From Agarophyton chilense (taxonomy: Eukaryota; Rhodophyta; Florideophyceae; Gracilariales; Gracilariaceae), in NCBI GenBank assembly GCA_030374765.1, contig JARGXX010000095.1:558001-622000 (forward strand): 64,000 nt of DNA, given 5' to 3'. Below are positions 34,154 to 45,800 of the stretch, in pieces. The position numbers and the translations under genes were made by a program. Position 1 is the first letter of the stretch; each line of letters opens with the position of its first letter. The notes beneath the pieces are model-generated. The model was not told where the DNA came from and searched no databases. It saw only the letters and a list, made by a program, of their open reading frames with translations.

Positions 34154-35533
34154 TCACGGCTTCATGGAGCGAGGGGCGCGGAATCGAGAAACAGCTGCCT
34201 TCGAATTTCTAATACGAGAGCTCTGACGTGCTTCTCTGTGGCGTGCAACCCAAGTTTCCTCTGCCCCGTGAAGCACAGTTGAGTCAGACTCATCTTCAGA
34301 TGTTTCGCTTTCATGTAGCCTCTGCATGGTCCTGGAGTTGGAGATGCCTTTTCTGCATGCCCTTCCCTTCACTCCTTTCCGTGTTGTCTTATGCTGCCGC
34401 TGCTGTTTTTGTGGCGCTTGAGAGCGATACTCATCATGTTGGTCTTTGTTGTCATCATCGAATTCACCCGATTTGTTGGACAATGTGGAAATTTGGTTGA
34501 AGGGGCGCTTGTTCGAGGCCCTCTCGGTCACAGCAGCCTGCAACTGGTTACTGTTCTGCTCGTTGCGATAGGGCTCACCGCTCTGATTGTGAATACTATG
34601 TTGATCGGGTTGCGGAGGATGGCCACTAATGTCTCTTGAAAAGCACCTAGCAAACGAACCGGCGTTACTAATTGAATGCAGTGCAGAGTGGCCGTGGCGT
34701 TGAAGTACTTGATCGTCATCTGGAAGAGTTCCAACTTGTGCAGACCTGTCATTGCCCCTTGCAGTGCGCTTACGCGAACGTTGATTCTGGTTTCGTCGTT
34801 GAGTGTGGCTAGGGCGGCATCTCCCACCGTCAGACCTGTCATTCATTCGCATCGCACCACCTTGCACATGCTCCCCTGACCGGACATGCATAGAGAGAAC
34901 GGGAGACACAACGGGAGACACAACGGGATTGGGACCGTTCTGTTCAGGTGCATGTGCACTCAAGTCGTTCTGGATTCCGCCAAGATCAGTGGACAATAAA
35001 CGTCTCCTGGCTGCCTTTTTCGAAGCTTCGATCAAAGCCTTCTTATTGCGTTGCATGGATTCCTTGATAAACTCCGTCGCCAGCCAGAACTTCTGAGCCG
35101 CTCCGAGAACTGGAAATGCATCCACAATCTTCCGCTTGAGATGCGTCAGTTGAGTGGCATACTCGATTTTCACAGAAGTGAATGTCCTTTCTCCGCGCCT
35201 TAATGACATCCTCTGATACAGAAACTGCCTGATGAGGTCCTTGACTGCGTTTGGGATCTCTGCATACACAGGATAGTTTTCATTCGATGGAGCCGAAGTT
35301 CCCATCTGCTCCCGGTACAAACGGTTAAAAACTAAGCGCGCTGAAAGAACGGTGCCGGTGGGAACGCCAGGCCTATCTGATACCTTCATTCTCCGTTTAT
35401 AGGCCGCTGTTGGAATGCCGATACTGTTTGGGAGAACTATATGACCCCCCGACCGGCTGTCGATGATGCTTTCCTGCTGCATCGACGACTGATTGTAATC
35501 TGCAGTGACTGGGTTAATAACTCGAGACCCCAT
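34154..35533 (-). CDS. Partner protein of TNP2-like transposon (family member 2)
   Basis: This is an uninterrupted 459-codon gene starting with ATG at 35533. The N-terminal half (residues about 60-190) is helical and related to the plus-strand gene at 17.9-18.7 kb: a VLSARLVFNRL segment, NYPVYAEI, RQFLYQ, TFTSVKIEYATQLTHLKRKI and FIKESMQRNKK. It is followed by a basic cluster (KKAARRRL). The C-terminal half is polar, rich in Gln, Asn, Arg and Ser, with basic runs (NQRSRKRTARG; HREARQSSRIRN), which fits a nuclear nucleic-acid-binding protein. It is divergently placed from the transposase, 638 bp apart. By analogy with CACTA TNPA it may bind the transposon ends; that is inference. It is one of the few undamaged frames in the window. 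Confidence 0.7.
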   Translation of the reverse strand: MGSRVINPVTADYNQSSMQQESIIDSRSGGHIVLPNSIGIPTAAYKRRMKVSDRPGVPTGTVLSARLVFNRLYREQMGTSAPSNENYPVYAEIPNAVKDLIRQFLYQRMSLRRGERTFTSVKIEYATQLTHLKRKIVDAFPVLGAAQKFWLATEFIKESMQRNKKALIEASKKAARRRLLSTDLGGIQNDLSAHAPEQNGPNPVVSPVVSPVLSMHVRSGEHVQGGAMRMNDRSDGGRCRPSHTQRRNQNQRSRKRTARGNDRSAQVGTLPDDDQVLQRHGHSALHSISNAGSFARCFSRDISGHPPQPDQHSIHNQSGEPYRNEQNSNQLQAAVTERASNKRPFNQISTLSNKSGEFDDDNKDQHDEYRSQAPQKQQRQHKTTRKGVKGRACRKGISNSRTMQRLHESETSEDESDSTVLHGAEETWVARHREARQSSRIRNSKAAVSRFRAPRSMKP

Positions 35534-36171
35534 GATGCATGAACAACCCTAAGTCATTAAAAACGCAGAGCAAACGAAATATATGCATGAACGTTAGCAG
35601 AAGATGAAGCACTCTCATCAATGTAAACGTGAACTAGGCAGTACTTATAATGCGTTAACCGTACGTTGGTACGCTGCCGTCGCTTTCGTTCGAAGAAGTC
35701 TAAAGAACGAATACGGTACGCGGTGCACGGAAACGGAAATGAACGAGATGGGGAATTGGATGTGGACCGGAGCGACGGGAAAGAAACAGAAAGGATGAAA
35801 TGGAGCCTGGAAGGGGAAGACACGGGAGGTGAAGCTCGAAGAAATGTTTGAAAGGGAACTTATATGGAAGTCGCATCGAAAGAAAACAAGCGGACTTCAT
35901 ACGAAAGCGCCGGCAAGCTTTCGGATGAACCTTCTCCATTTGCCAAAAAGTTGGTCACAAAATGCCCTCTCTACATTCGGCCACAAATCTGATAAACTTT
36001 GACCCTTGAACCTGCCCGAAGAGGTAGAGGGAGCTAGGACTATACGCCGGATCTGCGTTAGCCATCAATATTCAAATTCTGAACTCCATGATAACGCGGC
36101 TACCTCGTTTTAGCATCATCGTTCAATACTGAGTTCCTCCTTCTCACAATATCCTTCTCTGCAGCTCCAGA
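35534..36171. promoter_or_regulatory. Divergent intergenic region between partner gene and transposase
   Basis: This 638-bp gap separates two genes that point away from each other, so it should hold both promoters. Small open frames across it look like shadows. The same head-to-head arrangement occurs between 17599 and 17857 in the other TNP2-like element. Confidence 0.5.
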
Positions 36172-39100
36172 ATGAACATGTCCACGTCCTTCTTTCAATC
36201 TAGAAAGCGTAAGGGGAGATGGCAAATGCTTGGCAAACGATGGGAACCCCCAGCACCCGTCTCTCAAGAAAGCTCCGAACAACATACGAGGCTTCCCGAG
36301 CAAGCCCCTTGCAGAAAAAGAAGGTGCAGATGGGAGCTGGAGCCCGAGCAGAAATTGCTGAATGATGAGCAATCTATTTCTCCACTTCAAACGCAGAAAG
36401 ATTTGAGCGAAATGGAGGAGAGCTCCGATGTGAGGGGATTTGATCTTGGTAGAGAGGAGGATTCACCCATTCATGTGCCCATCGTGAATCTTCAAAACAG
36501 TTTCCATAATCTTCCCGTGGATGCGAAAAATGAGGATGCGCAACTTTCGTTGTTGCAACCTGGCGCTATCAGTCCTTTGGATGCGTATGCTTTCGATATA
36601 GACAGACAGAGCTCTGGCTTCTATAAATCCGATGATGGCCAAATGTCCAGAAGTGCCGAAGATTCTGACCCTCAACAGGCTTCCCAGCTTTCCCTTTCCT
36701 CAGATGCCATTGTTGGTTTTGAAACGAGGAATACAGGTGTACAAAGCGCTGATGAGTTCAGAAGGCTTGGATCCTTTCTCTATACTGCTGAACTGTCAGG
36801 TATATCTCAGAGAACATTAGAAAAGCTTCCCACTGTTGCCCCAATCAACGCCATGGTTTCATACCGTACAATGCTTTCGTTCGCTGTTCGCAACTCCCTC
36901 GCGACGGAATCATATGTGCAGATGTGCAGGGAGGGTCATACTGCTTCCGCCGGCAGGCTGAGAAACACAGTTAAATGTCCTGCCTGTGAAAATACTATCA
37001 AAGGAATTGGAAGTGCAAAGTTCTGGTACTTGAGACCGACAGTTGCAATTAAGACACTATGCCGAGTTCGTGACTCGTTCCAAGAACTTATTGAAGGATG
37101 CAAGCGAGCCAAAGATGCTTGCATGGAATCAATAAATGTTGCCGAGGACCAAGATTTCCATCATGGTAATATGTTTCAAAGAAAATTCTCCAGTTGTATG
37201 CAGCAGTGGGATGAAGAATCAGATGTGCTGCATGTGTTTCTCACATTCTCCACAGATGGTTTTGAGTGCACAAAGAACAGAAAAGAGCAACCAATATCTT
37301 CTTGGCCCCTCGTTCGCACAGTATTGAACTTCAGCGTAGAGGAACGATCGAGAGCAAATAACACCCTCATCCTTGCCATTGTACCTGGCTCTCATGTATC
37401 CCAGTACTTTGACACATTCATGTCTGAAATTGTGAAAGACTTTCGCCAGCTACAGAAAGGTGTCCAGGTTGTCTGCCATGATAAGCGTATCCGACTTGTC
37501 CGAGCACACGTACTTTTCTTCACGGCTGACTGGCCTGTAGCTTCAAAACTGCTGGGGTACGTTGAACACACCGGTACAGTGTTTTGTAGATTCTGTCTCA
37601 AGCAAAAGACGTACATACCCGAGTGTAACAGCTCTTACGTTGTTCCTCATATTTCATCTGGACTTGTGAAAGCTGTGTTGGAAAAGAGAAGAGGGCGTAA
37701 CATTGTCTACAAAGTCGAAGACATTATCAACATCTAATGCGGCTCGGCTCGCCACGAACGCGATATCATTTCCACGTGGGGCAAGCTCAAACGACTCGGT
37801 GATGATGCTGCTGCTGGAATGAAGGAAATTGCACGAAAAACCGGCATCAAACGCGATTCTTGTTTTCGAAAGCTTTCGATGGACTTCAAGTACTCTTTTC
37901 CATACGACGTGATGCATCTGGTACTCTTGGGCTGGAGTAAACATTTTCTGAAGCTTCTCTGCGGATTTCACGCTCGCCATAAGAAGATGGAAACGACTCC
38001 GAGCTACTGTATACCAAGGAACACACTCCACAAGATAGATAGTAACATGGATCGATGTTCAGGAGGAATTCCTGTTTCATGGGGGAGGCCACCGTTGGCT
38101 CTCAGTGACATAGAAAGATATAAGGCCGAGGACTTCAAACGTCAGTTGGAAATGTACCTCGTTCCATTTCTGCATCGTGAAGGAGTTGAGGGGAAAATAT
38201 TAATTATATGTAGGCTGACGTCGAGGCTGATATCGATATGCTTCCAATATCAGTGCGTGGATGGTGAAGTTGAAGAGTTAAAGCATGTTGTGGAGGAGCT
38301 GTACGCAAGGTTCGTCGATTTGTTCTACAGAAAATCTTCAGATGCGTACTGCTTCACACCTACAACTCATGCAGTATTGAACCTTCCAGACCTTTTGAAA
38401 CAGTGTGGTCCTCTTCCAACGACATCTCAGTTTTTTATCGAGCGACTTCTTGGGAACATGGGAAGGCGAATGACCTCCAAGACAAATGTATACTCTCACT
38501 TGTTCCATAAGAACCATAGACTATTCGCCCTTCGGATTATGAACAATGGACTTGCTCCGCGAGTCGTCGAAGAGAAAACTCTGAGGCTCACGAGCGAAAC
38601 AAGTGATCAGGACTCTGAATCATCAGGCGAAGGGAAAAGTACACGTTATACCAGTACAGGCGTCGAGTGTCATGGAACTGGAATCGAGAGCGAGGTATGC
38701 GGAGAAAAAAGAAGTTCTATATCAAGGTTCATGAGGCAGAACGTCTCCGATGGCGTCCAAAGCTATAGAATCACTTCTCTCAAACAGTACCAGTGGGCCA
38801 CAATCTTCAAGAGTAATCAACAATTTTCCATTGAAACCAAGGAGTGGTACACGAAACGATGCAAGTCCACACGTGGAGCGCGTCAAAAGCATTGCATCGC
38901 GGGAGAGTTTTTGAGGGTTGACGAAGCACAGATCGATGCTGATTCTCATTCTGGAGTATCCCATACGACATCACTTCGGAAGACGAGAGATCTGTACTAT
39001 GGTGAGGTACAACGGATATTCGAGGCCTGCATCGAAATTAATAGACAAGATGGGAAGCGAGTGCTCATGTTAGCTCTTTTTCAGATCAAGTGGCAGTATG

Positions 39101-39306
39101 GGTGTGTGCATGAGGAACAACTAGATCTTGTGTACACGAGGGATAGAAGGCGTTCAGAGGTTTCCATTGAGACAAGTGAATGTATTCAACGCCTTGTCGG
39201 AGTACTTGACATATCTGGATGGCGATATTTTGTTGACAAGATTAGAAACAAGAGAATGAGCCGCGGTGACCTCCAAATTCCGGGCGCCCTTGCCGTGCGG
39301 GTATAG
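36172..39306 (+). pseudogene. TNP2-like transposase (about 1,044 codons) with one in-frame stop
   Basis: Transposases of this family (CMC/CACTA, Transposase_21/TNP2-like) excise and reinsert the element. The N-terminus is basic (RKRKGRWQ; CRKRRCRW) with an acidic linker. Next come a CPAC zinc pair (about 36979-36990) and FLTFSTDGFECTKNRKEQPISSW, the conserved 'F-x-DG...' block. LFFTADWPVASKLLGY (about 37511-37560) follows, carrying the catalytic-region Asp, and then CRFC. After an in-frame TAA at 37735-37737 the same frame continues with FPYDVMHLVLLG (about 37900-37932) and the DUF4218-like THAVLNLPDLLKQCG and FIERLLGNMGRRMTSK (about 38430-38485), ending at 39306. Only one stop interrupts it, so it was active recently. 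The end overlaps the channel gene's end by 65 bp. Confidence 0.8.
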
Positions 39307-42300
39307 TGGACGACGTTCTTTCGTTCTCGAAGCATGGATCGCAAAGGACGAAGACGCCATCTGTTTTAGCGCATAATGTGTTAAGATCGGGATGTGTATA
39401 GACGTAGGGTAGCAAATTATCTATCACCGCTTTCTCCGTGTATTTCAGTTGCCCAAGGACATAAGTGACTGTATGTATCCTTGAAGCCGCACCCGTCACA
39501 CTGTGGCCTTCTTTGTCCGCTGGAGCAGTATATTTCTTCTCGTTAGTTCCCGCAAAGCCTGATAATTGATTTTGGGCATCTGTTGTAAAGTCTGCGTCGG
39601 ATGCGTCGTTCACATCAATCGTGCTTGACGTATCTTCATCGGATGCAACAGCCATTTCATCATTGTGAGCCTCACCATTCAATCGTCCATGGACTTCATT
39701 CCTTCCTTCCTGTTCTTGAACATGACTGGGAAGCACTTCTCAGAAAGTGCCAAAGACTCTTCGGAGAAGTCGCCTCACGCGAATTAAGACAGATGATCCC
39801 TCGATTTCATTTCCTTCTTCGCCAGATAAAGACTCGTTTGTCAGCTGTCCCAAGTAGCGCAACACGGCTGCTCCCCTTTTCTTTCCGGATTTCGTGGGCA
39901 ACAGCGCAGGTGCAGTACCAGAACGGTAAATTCCAAGCGGAGTTACGCCTAATCTGATGAGGGCGTTGAAATTTTCTCGTATCGTACTAGCTCAAGATCA
40001 CCTCTTCCAGCTGTATTGCGGGAATCAAACATGGAAGGCGGAATCCTGATAAGGCGGATCTTCATTCCAAAACTCTGCGAGTTAGTACCAAGAATATTGG
40101 TGAACAAATTAATGAAACCTGGCTCATTGTACTCCCGCGCCAGTAAAGTGATGGCATTAGATTGTACAAGCAGCTCTCCTGACGCATATCTGCTTCTTGA
40201 AAATAACACGCTTCGGCGAGATCTAATGGCACCAGGCTTAGGCGCGGGATCACCCTCGAACTCTGGAACGATATTAGCGGGGCTGTCCAGAATGATACCC
40301 CTCAAGTTTCCTAAGGGTTGTTGCGAAAGTCTTCCGTGGAGAGCATTTGACACATTGTGACTTGTTGACTCCTGATGAATCTCGTTACCTTGGCCGACGA
40401 CAGTGCGTTCCCGTGATGGCGCCTGGGGTTTGACTGCAGATGCTGCATTTGAAGCTCCTTCAGTGGAACATGTATTGCGATTTTCAACAGCTAAAGGGCC
40501 CTGACTAACTTCGTCACCGAGATCTGCAACCTTTCTACGTGGATGCAATGGTTCTCGCAAGTACTCTAATGACCGTTCTTCTACAAGCTCTGAACAAATG
40601 AAAAGATTCTGATCATCTTTGGTAACGACATCCAAAGCGAGAAGAGTGAGTAAGGTTTGAGCGTCAGTGCCATTTCCTTTTTGCCTGTAGTCAGCTGTGG
40701 TTACTACTGCCTTTGCATGGTTTATCCTAGCCTTTCTCCATGTGGCCCTCGATGTAAAAGGTCCTTCTACAAAGAAAAGGGAGTGTCCAACAACGCGAGA
40801 CAACCTGTTGCTAAATTCCGACGATATGCAGGGATGAACGACGACAACCTTTGCTTTGTGTGTTCCTCTGACTGACATACATACATCTTTTTTTTACACA
40901 GGTTCGCAAGCAGCAACGTAAGTGTGTCCAACGCCCCCTCACCCTTGGGCCCAATGATGACGTGGTCTTTCAAGTCTTCTGGGACGCGATAAGCTTTGGC
41001 TTTTGTGAGAAGCCATTCTGTCCTCTCTGCTTGCTGTGAAATTCTCTCCGAATCTTCCTCATCAAAGAGCGCGTCAAGATCATCCCCTGACTGGTTTCGG
41101 CGATTTTGTAAAAGAGCACAGAATGATGGAGATATTTCACCCAGTTCTAGAATCTGGCTTGCCTCCAGCTCATGAACATTGGGTGGGGCATTCTCTCTCG
41201 CCGTTTGCGACTGTCCCATTGACTCCAGAGGCGGATGAGTGGTTGAAACCAATTTTTCTCGACGTAGCTTTGCATAGCGCAGTGCTACAATGTTTAGAAC
41301 GGCAGCAACTGCTCCCAGTTCATGATACGTCAACACCATCACTAAATCACCACGGGAAAGCAATGCATCGGTGTTAAGGACAAGTCTTGGAACAGGATTA
41401 CTGACATCACTGATAGCCACGATGATAAGCCCTAGTTGACACAGCTCTGTTGCTAAATCCTTTATCGCAACGCCGTCGAGCTCTTTCGGAACAATTGCAT
41501 AAGCGAGCTCGCATGATGCTCCCATATGGTATTTCGATAGCCAAGGTGGCTCGTTTTCTGAGAATTCTGGAGTTTGCACGTCAAGGTACATATTTGACAG
41601 TAAAGTACCTACCCCATTCGCTCTTACATTTCCAGATATCAACGCCATTTGAATTTCTTGAATACAAACGAGTTGTGAACGAGCAAGATCATCTTTCCCA
41701 CGACCTGTTTCATAATTTCTTCTAGTATCCTCTTTAGTGTCGAGGTATCTATGCACATGTTCTTCAAATCTCCTCAGAACACTGCCTTTGCGTTGTAGCT
41801 CTGGAATTGTTTCGTATTCGAGCTCTAGGATTTTAAAATATAATCCGGTATATGCTGCGTTTCTACTCATTTCCTTTCCTCTGAAATATGTCTCCTCTTT
41901 CGAAAAAGTAGATGGTGTGATGAGAGCAGTGTATGTCTGTAGATTAGAATTTTCTAGGATAGTCTGAGCGTAAATGGGAATATCTGTCCGAATGTTTCTG
42001 ATCGCAAAGGCGCTCATAACGGTTTCGGTGTCTTGGATTGACGGTTCTTCACCGTTCCTAAACGAGCTCAAAATAAACACAGCATCAGCAGTCTCAATCC
42101 CGGCACGACTGAGATCTAAGGAGTTCCCAACAGAACCATGCATGTACTGCACTCTGTTCTGCAAGAAGTAATTCTTCGCAATATACTGATACCAATCAGA
42201 GTCAGACCATTGTACTTCGCCTACGAGTACAACAATCCTGGCATTCTTGTTTGAACCGCGGGGGTCTGAAAAAAACTCTGAAATGAATTGGATGAGGTCC

Positions 42301-43247
42301 GTACGGTTTGGAGATTTGGTTATAATGACGTGGCGAGTGTTCTTGTTCTTAACGAACCGTCCGCTCCCACGACGACGACGGGCATGCGTCACGAGCTCCG
42401 AAAGGATGGAAGCAAATATAACAATACCTATGATAATGATGAACAAAGTGAAGATGCGTCCTTGCAAAGTCGAGGGAGAGAAATCGCCATATCCTACCGT
42501 CGACAAAGTGAAAATAATGAAGTAGCATGAATTCAAAAACGTCCATTCTCCAAAATTGAACCACCTTTCGCGAAAAGCTGTAGGGAGAAGATCACCTGGA
42601 ATTTCGAGAAGCTGGATGGCACCAGCAAGCGTGTAAAAAAGCACTAGATTCTGAACAAGTAGCTTTAAAAGAAGCCTTCTGGAGCTCATCATTCGAATAG
42701 AAAGTAGTCTTTCCAAGATCAAATAGGAAAGATATAGCGAAACCGCGCGAAGGAAAGCTAAGTTCAGATATGCATTCGGACCATCAGCAATCCACATCGA
42801 TGGGTATGAGAAGGAATCAACCAGAATTTTTAGGGAGAAAACGGATGAGAAAGCTGACTCAGTTGATAGCAAACGCAGTACAGCATCGATAACAAGTAGC
42901 CTCGAAGATATTCCGTACACAACTTTCATGTACGTACTGACATTCTGCAAGTATGTGCCATGTACGTACACAACACATACCAGCAAGTTAAGGGCGAATC
43001 TGATAACTTCAAGAAAAAAAAACAAGTGTAAATTCCCACCACGGTATTTCATGAAAAATCCTTGTAGTTTTGGCAAGCGACGAAGGGAGCGATGAAGATT
43101 TCGCGGTCCATAATTGATAATGTAACGGCGACAATAGTCAAGCAGGAATGCGACGAAAGCCGTGACTCCAAACGTTATCAGACCGAGATACAGAGAACGC
43201 CCAATGAACCTCCAAAGCAAATCGTTTTTGGGCTCAGCCAAGTCCAT
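39242..43247 (-). pseudogene. Slo/BK-type calcium-gated K+ channel gene carried inside the transposon
   Basis: The first 826 codons (43247-40767) encode a voltage-gated-like membrane part: hydrophobic segments near residues 18-38, 72-95, 110-128, 158-182 and 190-216, a pore helix with filter TVGYGD at 250-255, and a last helix 263-288. An RCK1 domain follows from about 305 (RHVIITK ... GSVGNSLDLSRAGIETADAVFIL) with the Slo-like AxGVGTLLSNMYL region. RCK2 starts at LKDHVIIGPKGEG and continues in another frame from 40878 (KAKVVVVHPC ... AKAVVTTADYR). A second frame change near 39970 leads to IRLGVTPLGIYRSG, and after a TGA at 39738-39740 to the terminal PYVYTHPDLNTLCAKTDGVFVL. The architecture is complete, about 1,300 codons. 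The two frame changes and the stop suggest a captured gene now decaying, or unrecognised tiny introns. Confidence 0.85.
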
Positions 43248-43669
43248 GGATTTTGAGGCGAATGCAACAGAACTCTCAGTGGCTTAACCACAAATTCCTG
43301 AGAGCGGGAATTGAAGGCTCGGATGGCCACGGTTTTGAGGTAGATGTCTGAAATATGACAGCGTGAAATTTGGAGCACGACTCTTTTTTGTGTTTTACGA
43401 TGCAGCAAAGCAAAGCGGCCTCCTGATGTTGAATGGCACGAGACTGCCGCAAATGGATTTTCAAATATAAATTGCCGAAATAGGCTCGGAGGCATCTCCA
43501 TTGGGCTACATTGCGTCCATTTCTCGGACGGCCGTCAACTGCTGGCCTGCTGTTGGCCAATTTACGACGCATCAATATTTTTTTAAGATAATGCCACTTG
43601 TTTGGCGGCCCTGTGCCCGCCACTTCTGGACATGCAAAATAAAATTTGGATTTAATCAAGTCCCATTAT
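43248..43669. other. Right subterminal region of the transposon
   Basis: This is the region upstream of the channel start codon (minus) up to the right inverted repeat. No gene is recognised. GGCC-containing variants of the end motif recur (about 43550, 43605 and 43670). If the channel gene brought its own promoter, it lies here within about 420 bp. Confidence 0.45.
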
Positions 43670-43685
43670 CGGCCATATTCTGTCC
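43670..43685 (-). repeat. Right terminal inverted repeat of TNP2-like transposon
   Basis: CGGCCATATTCTGTCC is the complement of the left end with one mismatch. Confidence 0.8.
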
Positions 43686-45800
43686 CAAACCACTGTTCAC
43701 TGGGGATACGGTCCTTTACCGGACATCAGGGATGCCAATAAAAATGCTGTAAAGACACGGGGAACAGTTCGACTCGTGGTGCGTTTGGGACGCTTTGTAG
43801 TCCTAGTCGATTTCAACGTCTGTAAGATGTTAGCTGCACCAGTGGTACTGGGATGTGATTATTGCGAGTTTGTCGAAGCCATTCGCCCGCGAAGAAAACT
43901 AGTGGAACTAGATGATGGATCAATGGTAACAATTGTTTGCAAGCCAATGCGTCGTTGCCCCGAAGCACCTCCACTTTCACCATCTATGGAATACGGGAAA
44001 TCCCAAGGACGTGTTTCGCCGAGGATTCGAGTAGCAAAGAGTGCCATGCTGAAGGCGCAAACCCAAACTCGGGTTCAAGTAAGAACAGAACGACACGGAC
44101 TCGTGGTAATTCAACCGAATACTCGGATGTACGAATCCCGTGGATTGCTAGTCGCTAATGGCATTGTTCAGGTTGATCCTGGCAGCCCCTTTTGGATACT
44201 AGTGAGTAACTTCACCGATAACGATTATCAGATACCGAAGAATCAGGTTGTTGCAACAGCTTTCCCTCATCCCACAGTGGTGTTCCCTACTCATATTTCT
44301 ACTACAGAAGTATTGGGATTAACCCATGTCGGTGACACAGACGAAGAACCGCAAACTCCGTCTGGAGATCAATTGCAAACGGCAAAGGATCCAGAGAGCC
44401 TGGTCGATGAGCTAGACTTAGCACATGTGTCGGAACACTACAGAACGAAGATCAGGTCTATGCTGAAGAAGTATACATCCATGTGGAGTGGAAAAGTAGG
44501 AGAGATCTTGGCTACGGAACACCACATTGATTTGGTCCTAGGGTCAAGACCCATCTCCCAACCACCCTACAGAGCGGGACAGCGAACTCGCCAAATCGAG
44601 CAGGAGAATGTCAGCAAAATGCTGGAAGAAGGAGTAATCGAAGCAGCTCAATCTGCTTGGGCCTCACCAGTGGTGCTGGTCCCAAAACCTGATGGTTCTT
44701 TACGATTCTGCCTCGATTATCAAAAACTGAACGCAGTTACAGTTCGGGGTACATACCCGTTGCCTCGAATGGACGAATGTATTGACAGCTTACGAGAAGC
44801 GAACGTGTTCACCACGTTGGATGCCAACTCTGGCTATTGGCAGGTGCCTGTAGCGGAAGAAGACCAAGACGAAACCGCATTTGCGTGTCACGCCGGTCTC
44901 TACCGTTTCAAAAGGATGCTCTTTGGCTTAATGAATGCACCGGCTACTTTCCAGCGTACTCTGGACATCTTTCTCTCACGATACAAGTGGAAGACGTGTT
45001 TAGTCTATTTGGACGATGTGATCATCTTTTCCCAGGATGTGGAAAGCCATTTACGGCATACCTAGGAGATTCTCAAAGCACTACAGAGCGAAGGTATCAC
45101 CTTGAAGTTCAAGAAATGCGAATGGTTCGCTGGCATCGTCCGGTACTTAGGACATGTGATCAAGCCGGAACAGCTTGCCATTCAAGAAGTACAAACAGCG
45201 GCTCTCTGCGAAGTACAACCTCCGTTGACACAGAAGCAATTGCGTTTTTTCCTCGGCTTGTGCAACGTCAACCGACGATTCGTGCCGCGATACTCGCATA
45301 TAGCGGTACCGCTCAACGCAAAGCTGCGTAAAGAACAACCAGTACAGCTGGAACAATTCAGACAAGCTGAATTTGAAGCGTTCGACACGCTGAAGACAAA
45401 GATTATTACAGCCCCAGTCTTGGCGCTGCCCATCCCAAACCTGCCATACTCAGTGGATACCCACTCTAGCGAGTACCAAGTAGGGTGTGCCCTTTTTCAA
45501 ACACACCCTGATGGTGAACGCAAACCCATTGGTTACTGGTCAAGATCGCTGAACGCAGCTGAGAAGAAGTATTCAGTTTCAGAAAAGGAATGCCTTGCAG
45601 TCGTTTGGGCTCTAACCACATTGCGACCGTATCTCCAAGGAGAACGTTTTACCGTCAACACGGATCATTCGTCTCTACGATGGTTACTGTCCATTACAGA
45701 CCCTTCTGGTCGTCTCACACGATGGCGCTTACGCCTTTCTGAATTCGATTTTGAAGTGAAGTATAAGAAGAGATTGGCCAATGTCCAAACTGACGCGCTA
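43686..45800 (+). pseudogene. pol: Second part of protease, then RT and RNase H of inner Ty3 Pol
   Basis: The frame resumes after the transposon and completes the protease (PLPDIRDANKNAVKTRGTV, APVVLGCDYC at about 43840). RT follows with all blocks: GVIEAAQSAWASPVVLVPK, LRFCLDYQKLNAVT, FTTLDANSGYWQVPV, FKRMLFGLMNAPATFQR and the catalytic VYLDDVIIFS (about 45003-45030). A TAG at 45063-45065 (HT-stop-EIL) is the only break. The frame then continues with CEWFAGIVRYLGHV, FLGLCNVNRRFVPRY and RNase H (YSVSEKECLAVVWAL, NTDHSSLRWLL). RT and RNase H make the cDNA. They are well preserved, in keeping with the low LTR divergence. Confidence 0.92.

Larger units (their letters stand above)
33090..43685. 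mobile_element. TNP2-like (CMC/CACTA-type) DNA transposon carrying an ion-channel gene
   Basis: The 10.6-kb element sits in the protease gene of the inner Ty3 element. Its ends are 16-bp inverted repeats with one mismatch: GGACAAAATATGGCCG at 33090-33105 and the complement of GGACAGAATATGGCCG at 43670-43685. Contents in order are left subterminal region, partner gene (minus), divergent intergenic region, transposase (plus), Slo-type channel gene (minus) and right subterminal region. Ty3 protease coding sequence flanks both sides, so everything between arrived by insertion. No target duplication is visible (flanks ATGAGT and CAAACC), which leaves the exact outer bases open by a few positions. 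Confidence 0.82.

Noticed and set aside
34228..34639. Plus-strand hydrophobic frames that look like membrane proteins
   Set aside because: They overlap the open 459-codon minus-strand partner gene, and the hydrophobicity comes from its polar codons read in antisense.
35557..35939. Small frames on both strands between partner gene and transposase
   Set aside because: They overlap each other, lack domain signals and lie in the presumed divergent promoter.
40860..40960. A 71-nt GT-AG intron starting at GTGAGGGGG that would also fix the channel frame
   Set aside because: It would remove the GEGALDTLTLLLANL segment, which is the first helix of the RCK2 nucleotide-binding-like fold and clearly coding.
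33071..43700. hAT-type ends (CAGTG at 33073 and CACTG at 43690)
   Set aside because: The five-base words fall in Ty3 protease coding sequence and are not followed by matching sequence, and the transposase is TNP2-like, not hAT.
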